This document shows positions 29,612-37,292 of a stretch of 64,000 nucleotides of DNA, piece by piece. Source of the stretch: Alphaproteobacteria bacterium. GTDB taxonomy: Bacteria > Pseudomonadota > Alphaproteobacteria > Ferrovibrionales > Ferrovibrionaceae. The notes under the pieces are model-generated. The model was not told the origin of the DNA. It searched no databases and saw nothing but the letters and a program-made list of their open reading frames with translations. Made by a program: the position numbers and the translations under genes. Where the stretch lies: contig JAFKFH010000008.1 of NCBI GenBank assembly GCA_017307375.1, forward strand, positions 1 through 64,000, written 5' to 3'. Position 1 is the first letter of the stretch. Every line of letters starts with the position of its first letter.

Positions 29612-29786
29612 GCATGCATCTCCGTCCTTCGTCGAAGGAGTATACATGCAATTTGCCCGGATTATTGCACGTCAAATCGTCTGACTGCGACATATCGCCT
29701 CTTGCTAGATTCACGAAATCAGCCAAAATCTGGCGCATGCAGATTGCATGTATAAACGGCAATATTGCATGGATAGGAAGTGCAGC
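29612..29786. promoter_or_regulatory. MocR control region: three copies of an ATTGCATGTATA box
   Basis: The AT-rich divergent region has box 1 inverted at 29641-29652 (TATACATGCAAT), box 2 at 29743-29754 (ATTGCATGTATA) and box 3 at 29764-29775 (ATTGCATGGATA). Boxes 2 and 3 are direct repeats exactly 21 nt apart, two turns of DNA, as expected for a MocR dimer that binds direct repeats. Box 1 is a perfect inverted copy of box 2. TGCATGCA (29611-29618) is a further partial match overlapping the MocR start. Confidence 0.6.
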
Positions 29787-30092
29787 ATGAACACCACGCC
29801 GACACCCAGCCTCGCCCCCAAGCCCACGCCGGAACGGGGCCACGCGCTCATCGACCACATCTTCGTTCTGCTTGCGACCGCGGTCGTCCTGGGCGGGCTC
29901 GGCTTCGCCGCCTATTTCGCGCTGAGCATCAACCGGTCGATGGACGGCGACCAGATCGCGGTTTCCGGACATGGCGACGTCGCCACGATTCTCGGGATCA
30001 TCCTTAGTCTGGCCCTCGGCATTCTCCTCACCGCCATCTTCGTCCGCGGACGCAAGCGCGAGGCCGAGGAGGATGCCCGGCGCCGTCGCTGA
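29787..30092 (+). CDS. Small two-helix membrane protein of unknown function
   Basis: 101 residues. A Pro/Thr-rich N-terminus, helix 1 at about 21-43 (HIFVLLATAVVLGGLGFAAYFAL), a short polar loop with a possible exposed SMDGDQIAVSGHGD, helix 2 at about 66-86 (ILGIILSLALGILLTAIFV) and a strongly charged cytoplasmic tail RGRKREAEEDARRRR. The loop is predicted periplasmic by the positive-inside rule. ATG 29787 is preferred because AGGA lies upstream; an upstream in-frame ATG (29748) falls in the operator boxes. Its promoter sits under the MocR boxes, so it is a likely MocR target. Confidence 0.65.
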   Translation: MNTTPTPSLAPKPTPERGHALIDHIFVLLATAVVLGGLGFAAYFALSINRSMDGDQIAVSGHGDVATILGIILSLALGILLTAIFVRGRKREAEEDARRRR

Positions 30093-30097
30093 GCTGA

Positions 30098-30919
30098 TCA
30101 GCGCGACAGCGCGGCGTAGGTGCCGGGCGTGATCCCGTAGGTTCGCTTGAACAGTCGGCACAGCTGGCTCTGGTCGTAAAAGCCCGCGGCGATCGCCGCC
30201 TCAGCCAGGCGATGGCCCGAGGCCAGCATCTGCTTGGCGGCGATCAGCCGGCATTGGTTCAGATAAGCGTGGGGGGGCAGGCCGAACTCGCGCCGAAAGC
30301 TGCGTATCAGGTGGAATCGGCTGAGGCCGACCATGCCGGCCAACTCGCCGATGCTGATGTCGCGTTCGAAATTTCCGGCGATGAACTCGCGTACGCGGGC
30401 AATCTTGCCCGCTTCCCGCCCGGCCTGGGGCAATGCGCGCCACTCGCCGTAGCGGACCATCATCATCGCGATGGCTTCGAGCCATGCGGTCTGCCTCTCT
30501 GCGACGTCCTGGCCCGCCTCCGCGCGGGCATGCGCGGCCAGCAGCCGGACGGCAAGCCCGGGGTCGTGATAGAGGCCCTGCCGCATCATCAGCCCGGCCT
30601 GGCCGAAGCTTTCGCAGATCGCCGACCGCGCCGCCTCATCGAGATAGATCGATCGATAGTGCCAGCGGGTCCCAGGCTCGACCGTACCGCCGTGGAAGTC
30701 GCCGGGCCGGCTGATCCAGATGGTGCCGGGACCGGACCGCTCGCGTCCCAGCCGGCTGCGGCATTCGGCACCACCAGCCTCGGTGACCGCGATGACGAGT
30801 TCATCGTGGACGTGATGCTCGAACTCATGGCCGCCATAGCGGGCGAGCGCCAGGCAGGCGCCTGACAATGCGGCGTCGCGACGATAGGTCAGCGGCGAGA
30901 CGGTTGCGGAACGAGGCAT
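30098..30919 (-). CDS. AraC family transcriptional regulator
   Basis: 273 residues. An N-terminal AraC-type cupin (about 10-120; CLALARYGGHEFEHHVHDELVIAVTEAG) leads to a C-terminal double helix-turn-helix (about 170-270), with ISIGELAGMVGLSRFHLIRSFRREFGLPPHAYL and AIAAGFYDQSQLCRLFKRTYGITPGTY. The frame is open upstream, but ATG 30919 is where family similarity starts. It faces away from the SDR/YciI genes across a 133-nt region with dyads, so it probably controls them. Confidence 0.88.
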   Translation of the reverse strand: MPRSATVSPLTYRRDAALSGACLALARYGGHEFEHHVHDELVIAVTEAGGAECRSRLGRERSGPGTIWISRPGDFHGGTVEPGTRWHYRSIYLDEAARSAICESFGQAGLMMRQGLYHDPGLAVRLLAAHARAEAGQDVAERQTAWLEAIAMMMVRYGEWRALPQAGREAGKIARVREFIAGNFERDISIGELAGMVGLSRFHLIRSFRREFGLPPHAYLNQCRLIAAKQMLASGHRLAEAAIAAGFYDQSQLCRLFKRTYGITPGTYAALSR

Positions 30920-31052
30920 GGTCCCCTTTTTGCCGATGCCCGCTCCTCGGCGTATTGGCAAAAATTGCGCGGGCGCACTCCCCGCCAATATTGTCGGGCG
31001 GCTACGGCCTAACCTTGGCGCCATCCACGGCATCAACTGGATGGAACGCATC
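30920..31052. promoter_or_regulatory. Divergent AraC/SDR control region with inverted repeats
   Basis: TTTTTGCC (30927-30934) and GGCAAAAA (30957-30964) form a perfect 8-bp inverted pair. TATTGGC (30953-30959) and GCCAATA (30984-30990) form a 7-bp inverted pair sharing the middle half-site. The overlap of two dyads on one half-site resembles alternative binding or looping by the AraC-type regulator. Confidence 0.45.
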
Positions 31053-31787
31053 ATGGATCTTGGTATTGAAGGACGGCGCGCCCTGGTCTGCGGGGCGTCG
31101 CGGGGACTGGGTTTTTCCTGCGCCGAGGCGCTGGCCGCCGAAGGTGTCGCAGTGACCCTGGTGGCGCGCGACGCATCGGCGCTGGCGGCTGCGGCCGAGC
31201 GGCTGAAAGGCGCCGACGTCACGATCGCCGTGGGCGATGTCGCCAGCCCCGCGGGGCGGGCAGCGGCTTTGGCCGCCTGCCCCGCGCCCGACATTCTGGT
31301 CAACAATGCCGGCGGCCCGCCGGGCGGCGACTTCCGCGGTCTCACGCCCGCCGACTGGGCTGCGGCGATGGATGCCAACTTCCTTGCCGCGGTCGAACTG
31401 ATCCGGGCAACGGCCGACGGCATGGTCGCGCGCGGCTTCGGCCGCATCGTCAACATCACCTCGCTGACAGTGCGCATGCCGGTTGCGAACCTCGACCTTT
31501 CGACCGCCAGTCGGCTCGCCCTCACCGGTTATGTCGCCGGCGTATCACGGCAACTGGCGCCTGCGGGGGTCACCGTCAACAACCTGCTGCCGGGCACCAT
31601 CGCCACTGAACGGATCAAGGCGCTGGGCGCCATGGCCGACAGGCTGGTGGCGCAAGTGCCGATGGCGCGGGCCGGCCGGCCCGAAGAATTCGGTGCCGCC
31701 TGCGCGTTCCTGTGCAGCAGGCCGGCCGCCTACATCACCGGCCAGAATCTGCTGGTCGATGGTGGGCTCTGCCCGATCACTGTCTGA
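31053..31787 (+). CDS. SDR-like protein lacking the catalytic Tyr/Lys
   Basis: 244 residues from ATG 31053 (GGAA 6 nt upstream, and the N-terminus then reads MDLGIEGRRALVCGASRGLG as in FabG-like proteins; ATG 31041 is an alternative). The Rossmann motif GASRGLG, NNAG and C-terminal ITGQNLLVDGG are intact. At the active site the usual YxxxK is replaced: the alignment of LDLSTASRLALTGY with YSASKAGLIGF puts Ser for Tyr and Arg for Lys. It resembles the FabG-like subgroup described as lacking the full tetrad. It may be a non-classical reductase or a binding protein. Probably cotranscribed with the YciI gene. Confidence 0.8.
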   Translation: MDLGIEGRRALVCGASRGLGFSCAEALAAEGVAVTLVARDASALAAAAERLKGADVTIAVGDVASPAGRAAALAACPAPDILVNNAGGPPGGDFRGLTPADWAAAMDANFLAAVELIRATADGMVARGFGRIVNITSLTVRMPVANLDLSTASRLALTGYVAGVSRQLAPAGVTVNNLLPGTIATERIKALGAMADRLVAQVPMARAGRPEEFGAACAFLCSRPAAYITGQNLLVDGGLCPITV

Positions 31788-31805
31788 AACTGGGAAGACC
31801 AGAAA

Positions 31806-32141
31806 ATGTACGTCCTGTTCTGCCTCGACAACCCGGTAACCGGCCCGGCGATCCGCCGCGAGATCCGTGCCGCGCACCTGCAATACGTCCTCGATCAACC
31901 GACGGTGTTCCACTACGGCGGCCCGTTGCAGGACGAAGCCGGCAAGACGGTCGGCAGCATCATGATCCTGGACCTGCCCGATCGCGCCGCCCTGGAAGGC
32001 TTTCTGGCCGAAGAACCTTACTCGCGATCGAAGCTCTACGAGGCGATGATCATCCGTCGCACCCGCCGGGTTGTGCCCGAGGTCGAGCCCGGAGCCCTGG
32101 CGGACGAACTCGCCCGCCAGCTCGCACTCACGGCGGGTTAG
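31806..32141 (+). CDS. YciI-like domain protein
   Basis: 111 residues. Small ferredoxin-like alpha/beta fold of the YCII superfamily: MYVLFCLDNP, R-x-x-H in IRAAHLQYV, GGPLQDEAGKTVGSIMILDL, and LEGFLAEEPYSRSKLYEAMIIRR. The conserved His-Asp pair places it with YciI-type proteins, whose reaction is generally unknown. It lies 18 nt after the SDR-like gene, so the pair is an operon. Its TAG stop overlaps the TAA stop of the converging acyl-CoA dehydrogenase in TTAG. Confidence 0.82.
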   Translation: MYVLFCLDNPVTGPAIRREIRAAHLQYVLDQPTVFHYGGPLQDEAGKTVGSIMILDLPDRAALEGFLAEEPYSRSKLYEAMIIRRTRRVVPEVEPGALADELARQLALTAG

Positions 32142-33292
32142 GCAACACCGATATAGCCGGGATCGGCCGCGATTTCGCGGCCGATCACCAGACGTTGGAT
32201 ATCGGACGTACCCTCGTAGATCTGGCAGACGCGGACATCGCGATAGATCCGCTCGACAGGGAAGTCCTCCAGGTAGCCGTAGCCGCCCAGGGTCTGGATC
32301 GCCCAGCGGCAGATCTCTTCCGCGGCCTCGGTCGCGAACAGCTTGGCCATCGACGCTTCCTTCAGACACGGCAGGCCCTGCGCGCGCAGGCCGGCGGCAT
32401 GCAGTACCATCAGTTCCGCCGCCTTCAGCCGGGTGGCCATGTCGGCCAGGCGAAAGGCGACCGCCTGATGTCCGATGATCGCCCGACCAAACGTCCGGCG
32501 CTCGCGCGCATAGGCCAGGGCGACATCATACGCAGCCCGCGCCATGCCGACCGACTGCGCGGCGACGCCGATCCGCCCGCCTTCGAGATTGGCAAGGGCG
32601 ATGCGATAACCCTCGCCCTCCTGCCCCAGCCGGTTGCCGGCCGGCACGATGCAATTGTCGAAGACCAGATGACAATGATCTGAACCGCGCTGGCCCATGG
32701 TTCGCTCGACGCGGGCGACGCGGAAACCCGGCGTCCGCGTCGGCACCAGGAATGCGGACAACCCTTTCTTCCCCGCCGCCGGGTTGGTCACGGCGAAGAC
32801 CAGGGCCAGATCGGCCGACTGGCCGGACGTGATGAATTGCTTGGTCCCGTCGATCACGTAGCCATCGCCCTCGCGCCGGGCCTGGGCGCGGAGTGCCGCA
32901 GCGTCCGAGCCGGCTTCGGGTTCGGTTAGGCAAAAGCACCCGAGCATGGCGCCGCGCGCCAGCGGCCGCAGGAAGCGTTCGCGTTGCGCCGGCACGCCAA
33001 ACCGCAGAAGCGGCATGCAGACCAGTGAATTGTGAACGGCGATCATTGTCGAACAGGCGCCATCGCCGGCCGCAATCTCGATGATGGCCAGCGCATAGGC
33101 AACGAAGTCTGCACCGGCACCGTCGAGGTCCTGCGGCACCATCATGCCCAGCAGGCCAAGTTCCGCCGCGCGCTTCAGGGCGTCGCGCGGGACGGCGTGC
33201 TCGCGGTCGCGCCGGGCGGCGCCAGGCGCAAGTTCGGCCTGGGCGAACTGGCGCGCGGTATCGCGGATCATCCGCTGTGCTTCGTTGAGCAT
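32138..33292 (-). CDS. Acyl-CoA dehydrogenase
   Basis: 384 residues, full length. Three-domain family: helical N-domain, middle beta-domain with CFCLTEPEAGSDAAAL (FAD/substrate signature), and C-terminal helices with GYGYLEDFPVERIYRDVRVCQIYEGTSDIQRL. The base glutamate (E360) in YEGTSDIQ is at the short/branched-chain position. It forms the alpha-beta double bond of an acyl-CoA and passes electrons to ETF; chain specificity cannot be read reliably. The stop overlaps the convergent YciI gene in TTAG; the start faces a GST gene across a 112-nt gap. Confidence 0.92.
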   Translation of the reverse strand: MLNEAQRMIRDTARQFAQAELAPGAARRDREHAVPRDALKRAAELGLLGMMVPQDLDGAGADFVAYALAIIEIAAGDGACSTMIAVHNSLVCMPLLRFGVPAQRERFLRPLARGAMLGCFCLTEPEAGSDAAALRAQARREGDGYVIDGTKQFITSGQSADLALVFAVTNPAAGKKGLSAFLVPTRTPGFRVARVERTMGQRGSDHCHLVFDNCIVPAGNRLGQEGEGYRIALANLEGGRIGVAAQSVGMARAAYDVALAYARERRTFGRAIIGHQAVAFRLADMATRLKAAELMVLHAAGLRAQGLPCLKEASMAKLFATEAAEEICRWAIQTLGGYGYLEDFPVERIYRDVRVCQIYEGTSDIQRLVIGREIAADPGYIGVA

Positions 33293-33404
33293 GTTTCCTC
33301 CGATATGCTACGGCTCATAGTATCGGGAGGCGTCCACCGGCGGGTCTTGGCGGAAAATGCCGAGCCTCGTATACACACCGATCCCGTCCAATCGGAGAGA
33401 TCGC

Positions 33405-34022
33405 ATGTTGAAGCTTTATTACGTCCCCGGCACCTGCGCCCTGGCCTCGCATATCGCGCTGGAGGAAGCGGGGGCCGACTACCAGGCGGTGCGCCTCAGC
33501 TTTGCCACCGAGGACCAGCGCAAGCCCGAGTACCTGGCGATCAACCCGAAGGGGCGCGTGCCCGCCCTGGCCACTGATCGAGGTGTGCTGAGCGAAACGC
33601 CGGCGATCCTGGCCTTCATCGCCCAGAGGTTCCCCGCCGCCGATCTCGCCCCGGTCGATCCCTTCGATTTCGCCGAGGTCCAGGCCTTCAACGCCTACCT
33701 CTGCTCGACCGTCCATATCGCCCATGCCCACCGGCCGCGCGCGTCGCGCTGGACCGACGACGAGGCCGCGATCAAGGCGATCCAGGCCAAGGTGCCGCAG
33801 AACATGACCGACTGCTTCGACATGATCGAAAACCGGATGTTCAGGGGCCCCTGGGTCATGGGCGACCGATATACGATCGCCGATCCCTACCTGTTCACGA
33901 TTACCCGCTGGCTCGAAGGCGACAGTGTCGAGCCGCGGCGCTTCGCCAAGGTCTGGGACCATCACGGACGCATGCTCGACCGGCCGGCAGTCGCACGGGT
34001 CCTGGCCGCACAGACGGCCTAG
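33405..34022 (+). CDS. Glutathione S-transferase
   Basis: 205 residues. Thioredoxin-like N-domain (MLKLYYVPGTCALASHIALEEAGADY) with the beta-class SCALASH-like start; the usual beta-class catalytic Cys/Tyr context is YYVPGTCALASH (C11). NPKGRVPALATDRGVLSETPAIL is the glutathione-binding loop with cis-Pro and the SNAIL/TRAP-like ETPAI. The helical C-domain ends RWLEGD..PAVARVL. ATG 33405 has GGAGAG 6 nt upstream. It is likely cotranscribed with the next methyltransferase gene (2-nt gap). Confidence 0.92.
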   Translation: MLKLYYVPGTCALASHIALEEAGADYQAVRLSFATEDQRKPEYLAINPKGRVPALATDRGVLSETPAILAFIAQRFPAADLAPVDPFDFAEVQAFNAYLCSTVHIAHAHRPRASRWTDDEAAIKAIQAKVPQNMTDCFDMIENRMFRGPWVMGDRYTIADPYLFTITRWLEGDSVEPRRFAKVWDHHGRMLDRPAVARVLAAQTA

Positions 34023-34024
34023 CG

Positions 34025-34795
34025 GTGAGCTTCAAGGATCACTTCTCGGGCCACGCCGCCGACTATGCGGCGGCGCGGCCCAGCTACCCGCCGGCACTGG
34101 CCGCCTTGCTGGCCCGGCATGCCGGCGGCCGCGCCCTTGCCCTCGACTGCGGTTGCGGATCCGGACAGTTGTCGGTTCTGCTGGCGGCGCATTTCGACCG
34201 GGTGGTGGCCACCGATGCGTCCGCCGAACAGATCGCGCACGCCATTGCCCATCAAGGCGTGACCTATCGGGTGGCACCGGCCGAGCGCAGCGGCCTCGAC
34301 GATCAGTCAGCCGACCTCGTGGTCGCCGCCCAGGCCGCGCACTGGTTCGACCTGCCGGCGTTCTGGCGGGAAGTCGCGCGGGTCGCCCGCCCCGGGGCCC
34401 TCGCGGCACTGGTTTCCTATGGCTCGATCGCGGTCTCGCCGGACCTCGATCCGCTCTTGCGCCATTTCCATGACGAGACGCTGCGCGACTACTGGCCGGC
34501 GGAACGCTGGCTGGTCACCAATGGGTATCGCGACGTGCTGTTCCCGCTCGACGATATCGTGTTGCCCGAAATCGCGATGACGCTCGACTGGACCTTCGGG
34601 CAGATGCTGGCCTATCTCGCGACATGGTCCGGCGTGAAAGCGGCCGACCGGGCTCTCGGCACCTCGGTCCTGGCGGGAATTGCCCCGGCACTGGAACGCG
34701 CCTGGGGCGATCCACAGGCGCGACGGACGATTTCCTGGCCACTCTCGATCCGGGCAGGCCGGGTCGACGTCGCCGCAATCGTCGCCAATACCTGA
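34025..34795 (+). CDS. Class I SAM-dependent methyltransferase (YcgJ/Crg1-like)
   Basis: 256 residues, GTG start two bases after the GST stop. FKDHFSGHAADYAAARPSYPP is the typical start of the trans-aconitate methyltransferase-like/Methyltransf_11 group. The SAM motif is ALDCGCGSGQLS (about 39-50), followed by VVATDAS, the AERSGLDDQSADLVVAAQAAHWFD motif and ARVARPGALAALVSY. The substrate is unknown. Confidence 0.85.
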   Translation: MSFKDHFSGHAADYAAARPSYPPALAALLARHAGGRALALDCGCGSGQLSVLLAAHFDRVVATDASAEQIAHAIAHQGVTYRVAPAERSGLDDQSADLVVAAQAAHWFDLPAFWREVARVARPGALAALVSYGSIAVSPDLDPLLRHFHDETLRDYWPAERWLVTNGYRDVLFPLDDIVLPEIAMTLDWTFGQMLAYLATWSGVKAADRALGTSVLAGIAPALERAWGDPQARRTISWPLSIRAGRVDVAAIVANT

Positions 34796-34843
34796 GGCCT
34801 CGATCGCGGCAGGCTGCCCGTTCTTCGTCGAACTGAGGAAGCC

Positions 34844-35560
34844 ATGACGCGTTATTTCTGCCACGACCATCCCGATGTCCTGACCCTCGAAACCGTGGTC
34901 GCCGACAGCCGGCCCGGTGCCGTGCGGCTGCAGACAAGCCCGTTCCACCCCGGTGGCGGCGGCCAGCTCGCCGATCGCGGGATCCTGCGCTGGCAGGGTG
35001 GAGAGGCCCGCGTCACCGGCTTCGAGGCCGGCGAAGACGGCTACTGGCACATTCTCGACACGCCGGCCGCGCCGCATGGACATGTCGAAGCCCTGGTCGA
35101 CGCGGGTTTTCGCGGCATGCAGACCGAGTTGCATACCGCAACCCATGTGCTGAACGCCCTGGTTTTCCAGAAGTTCGACGGCGCCCTGGTCACCTCGGCG
35201 CAGATGAACGACGACAATACGGCGCGGATGGATTTCGACCTGCCGGATGCCGACAACGACCGTCTTCGCGCGCTCGAAGCCGAGATGAACGAGATCGTCC
35301 GCCAGGACCTCGCCATCCGCTACCGCTATGTCGGAATCGACGAGGCCCGGGCCGAACCCGGTCTGATCCGCAGCCGATCGGTCGCCCCGCCGCCGGATGC
35401 CGAAGGGGGCATCCGCATCGTCGAGATCACGGGGCTGGACGCCCAGGCCTGCGGCGGCACCCATCTGGCGTCGACAGGGCTGAGCCGCCCGTTGAAAATC
35501 CTGAAGATCGAGAACAAGGGCCGGCACAATCGCCGGGTGCGGATCGGCCTGGTCGGCTAG
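34844..35560 (+). CDS. alaX: Alanyl-tRNA editing protein, AlaX family
   Basis: 238 residues. Stand-alone editing domain that hydrolyses mischarged Ser/Gly-tRNA(Ala). It has the zinc motif pair: HTATH (about 98-102) and CGGTH (about 202-206). FHPGGGGQLADRG near residue 30 is the conserved glycine-rich editing loop. The length matches the AlaX-S/M class without the C-Ala domain. The ATG at 34844 is near GAGG upstream. It follows the methyltransferase gene by 48 nt and ends just before a strong hairpin. Confidence 0.88.
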   Translation: MTRYFCHDHPDVLTLETVVADSRPGAVRLQTSPFHPGGGGQLADRGILRWQGGEARVTGFEAGEDGYWHILDTPAAPHGHVEALVDAGFRGMQTELHTATHVLNALVFQKFDGALVTSAQMNDDNTARMDFDLPDADNDRLRALEAEMNEIVRQDLAIRYRYVGIDEARAEPGLIRSRSVAPPPDAEGGIRIVEITGLDAQACGGTHLASTGLSRPLKILKIENKGRHNRRVRIGLVG

Positions 35561-35582
35561 GCTTGATGCCAAGGCCGGCTAT

Positions 35583-35604
35583 GGGGGCGCCCGACGGCGC
35601 CCCC
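35583..35604. terminator. Strong hairpin between convergent genes
   Basis: GGGGGCGCC-CGAC-GGCGCCCCC: a perfect 9-bp GC stem with a 4-nt loop in the 52-nt gap between the converging editing-protein and secreted-protein genes. It can fold on both strands. There is no T-run, so it is best read as a bidirectional hairpin-only terminator. Confidence 0.6.
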
Positions 35605-35612
35605 CGCCGCGA

Positions 35613-36170
35613 TCAGTTATCGATATTGGGCACGACTTCGAGGCGGATGTTGAAGCGCCGCCCTTCGATCTGGTAGCTGTCCAAGACCGTCTTGCCGGCC
35701 ATCACCGCCTGGAAACGGGCGATTTCCCAGGGTTGCTGGGGATAGAGCTTGGTCTTCAGCGCGACCGGATCGCCCTGCGCGGTATCGTCAGACGTCTCGA
35801 TCGACTGCTGCTGCTCGAACCCGGTCAGGGCGCGATGGTTGGCCAGCACCTCGACCGTCTTGTTGTCGGAATCGAGCCGCGCCAGCACCGTCAGACCCGC
35901 CGAGCCGGAATCGAGGGTAATGAAGTCGCCCTTTTCCTTCTCCTTGAACTTGCGGCTGTAGACGAACGGCGTCAGATCGGTGCCCAGCCGCTCCTGGCCG
36001 GTCGGCACATAGAGGTCGACCCGGCGCGGCGGGCTCTGGTCCTTGTTGCCGATCGTCTCGGTGGTCAGCACCACATGCAGGAAGTCGGCACGGGCTTCCG
36101 GCGCCGCTGCAAACGCGGCCACGCCCAGCACGGCGGCGCCGAACATGGCGCGGGACAGGAATCTTTTCAT
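35613..36170 (-). CDS. Secreted protein of unknown function
   Basis: 185 residues from ATG 36170. Signal peptide 1-28 (MKRFLSRAMFGAAVLG core, cleavage after EARA). The mature part is charged with no cysteines: RRVDLYVPTGQERLGTD, SRKFKEKEKGDFITL, QQQSIETSDD and a C-terminal beta-rich segment ending RRFNIRLEVVPNIDN. I recognise no family. Probably periplasmic. Divergent from the binding-protein trio across about 300 nt. Confidence 0.65.
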   Translation of the reverse strand: MKRFLSRAMFGAAVLGVAAFAAAPEARADFLHVVLTTETIGNKDQSPPRRVDLYVPTGQERLGTDLTPFVYSRKFKEKEKGDFITLDSGSAGLTVLARLDSDNKTVEVLANHRALTGFEQQQSIETSDDTAQGDPVALKTKLYPQQPWEIARFQAVMAGKTVLDSYQIEGRRFNIRLEVVPNIDN

Positions 36171-36467
36171 GGGGTACCCCTCTTCTGTAAGAAACGCCGA
36201 TCGGCAGGCGGTGACCCGCGTTCGACCTGAAGACCATAGGCCCGGCCTCGCGCGCGAACTATGACGGCCGTCGCATCCGGCCCCTTCCCCGCCACCTCGG
36301 CCGTATCCTAGCGGCTCGGCGGATGCCATCAAAGCCCTGGTTGCCGGATGATCCTGTGCAAATCAACCGGCCTGGCGCCGGCTTGCCGGCAAACCGGCGC
36401 GATTGCGGGCTTACGCTCGCGCCCTCCCTGCACTACCGTCATGCGATTCCATCTTTCGGACGAATCG
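36171..36467. promoter_or_regulatory. 297-nt divergent gap with alternative hairpins
   Basis: It lies between the leftward secreted-protein gene and the rightward binding-protein trio. At 36375-36400 three CCGGC-type half sites occur: GCGCCGG, GCCGGC and CCGGCGC. The first can pair with either the second (GCCGGC-TT-GCCGGC, 36377-36390) or the third (GCGCCGG with CCGGCGC), so two hairpins exclude each other. No clear promoter boxes and no other gene are visible. Confidence 0.35.
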
Positions 36468-37292
36468 ATGACGCCGTCACGCCGGATCACGTTGCAGGGT
36501 TTGCTGTCGCTGCCGCTCGGGCTGGCAGCGCTGGGATCGGCGGCTGCCGACGAGATCAGTGCCGTCCAGATCGTCGGTACCGGGGCGATGGTCGGCGTAG
36601 TGCGCCGGATAGCGGAAAACTACATGCGCGAGATGCCGCGCAGCGTCGTGACCGTGGCGGAACGGGATTCGCGCCGGTCGCTGCGCGCGGTCCTCACCGG
36701 CTCGACCGATATCGGCCTGTTCACCGCACGGGAACTGCTGCCGCCCGGCGAACCGGGGAAAATCCTGGCGGTATCGACGCTCGGCTGGGATGCCGAGGTG
36801 GTCGTGGTCAACCGCGGCAATCCGGTCGACGGCATATCCCGCGACGACTTGCGACGGATTTATATGGGCGAGATTCGCAACTGGCAGGCGGTCGGCGGTG
36901 CCGATCAGGCAATCACCGTCTATGAAAACCTGCCCGACAGCGGCACTGCCGAGGTCTGGGAGACCCACGTGCTCAAAGGTCCGCGCTTTCTCACGCCCTC
37001 GGCCAAGGTCGTCGATCTGGAGCGCATGCAGGCCGCCGTGATCGCCGAACCCGGGGCAATCGGCCATGTCACCCATGCCCAGATGCACCGCCTGGTCAAG
37101 CCGCTCGGCATCGACGGCGTCACGCCCAGCCGGGCCACGATCCTCGCCGGCAGCTACCAGCCGATGATCGAATTGATGATGGCGACCGCGCAGAACCCGA
37201 GCGAGGCGACCGCTGCCTTCGTGGCCTACGCCCTCGACGCCGCGAAGGGCCAGCGGATCCTGGCCGAGGTCGGCCTGAAGGGCGCCCGATGA
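36468..37292 (+). CDS. PstS-like substrate-binding protein, first of a permease-less trio
   Basis: 274 residues from ATG 36468; earlier in-frame ATGs at 36441 and 36348 give unlikely N-termini. TPSRRITLQGLL followed by a hydrophobic stretch is a Tat-type signal. The mature protein has a PBP-like domain: IVGTGAMVGVVRRIAENY, GSTDIGLFTARELLPPGEPGKILAVSTLGWDAEVVVVNRGNPVDGISRDDLRRIYMGEIRNWQAVGG; the last segment is the classic PstS-superfamily signature. No phosphate-loop residues can be assigned with certainty. The stop overlaps the next start (ATGA). No PstC/A/B genes are nearby. Confidence 0.82.
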   Translation: MTPSRRITLQGLLSLPLGLAALGSAAADEISAVQIVGTGAMVGVVRRIAENYMREMPRSVVTVAERDSRRSLRAVLTGSTDIGLFTARELLPPGEPGKILAVSTLGWDAEVVVVNRGNPVDGISRDDLRRIYMGEIRNWQAVGGADQAITVYENLPDSGTAEVWETHVLKGPRFLTPSAKVVDLERMQAAVIAEPGAIGHVTHAQMHRLVKPLGIDGVTPSRATILAGSYQPMIELMMATAQNPSEATAAFVAYALDAAKGQRILAEVGLKGAR

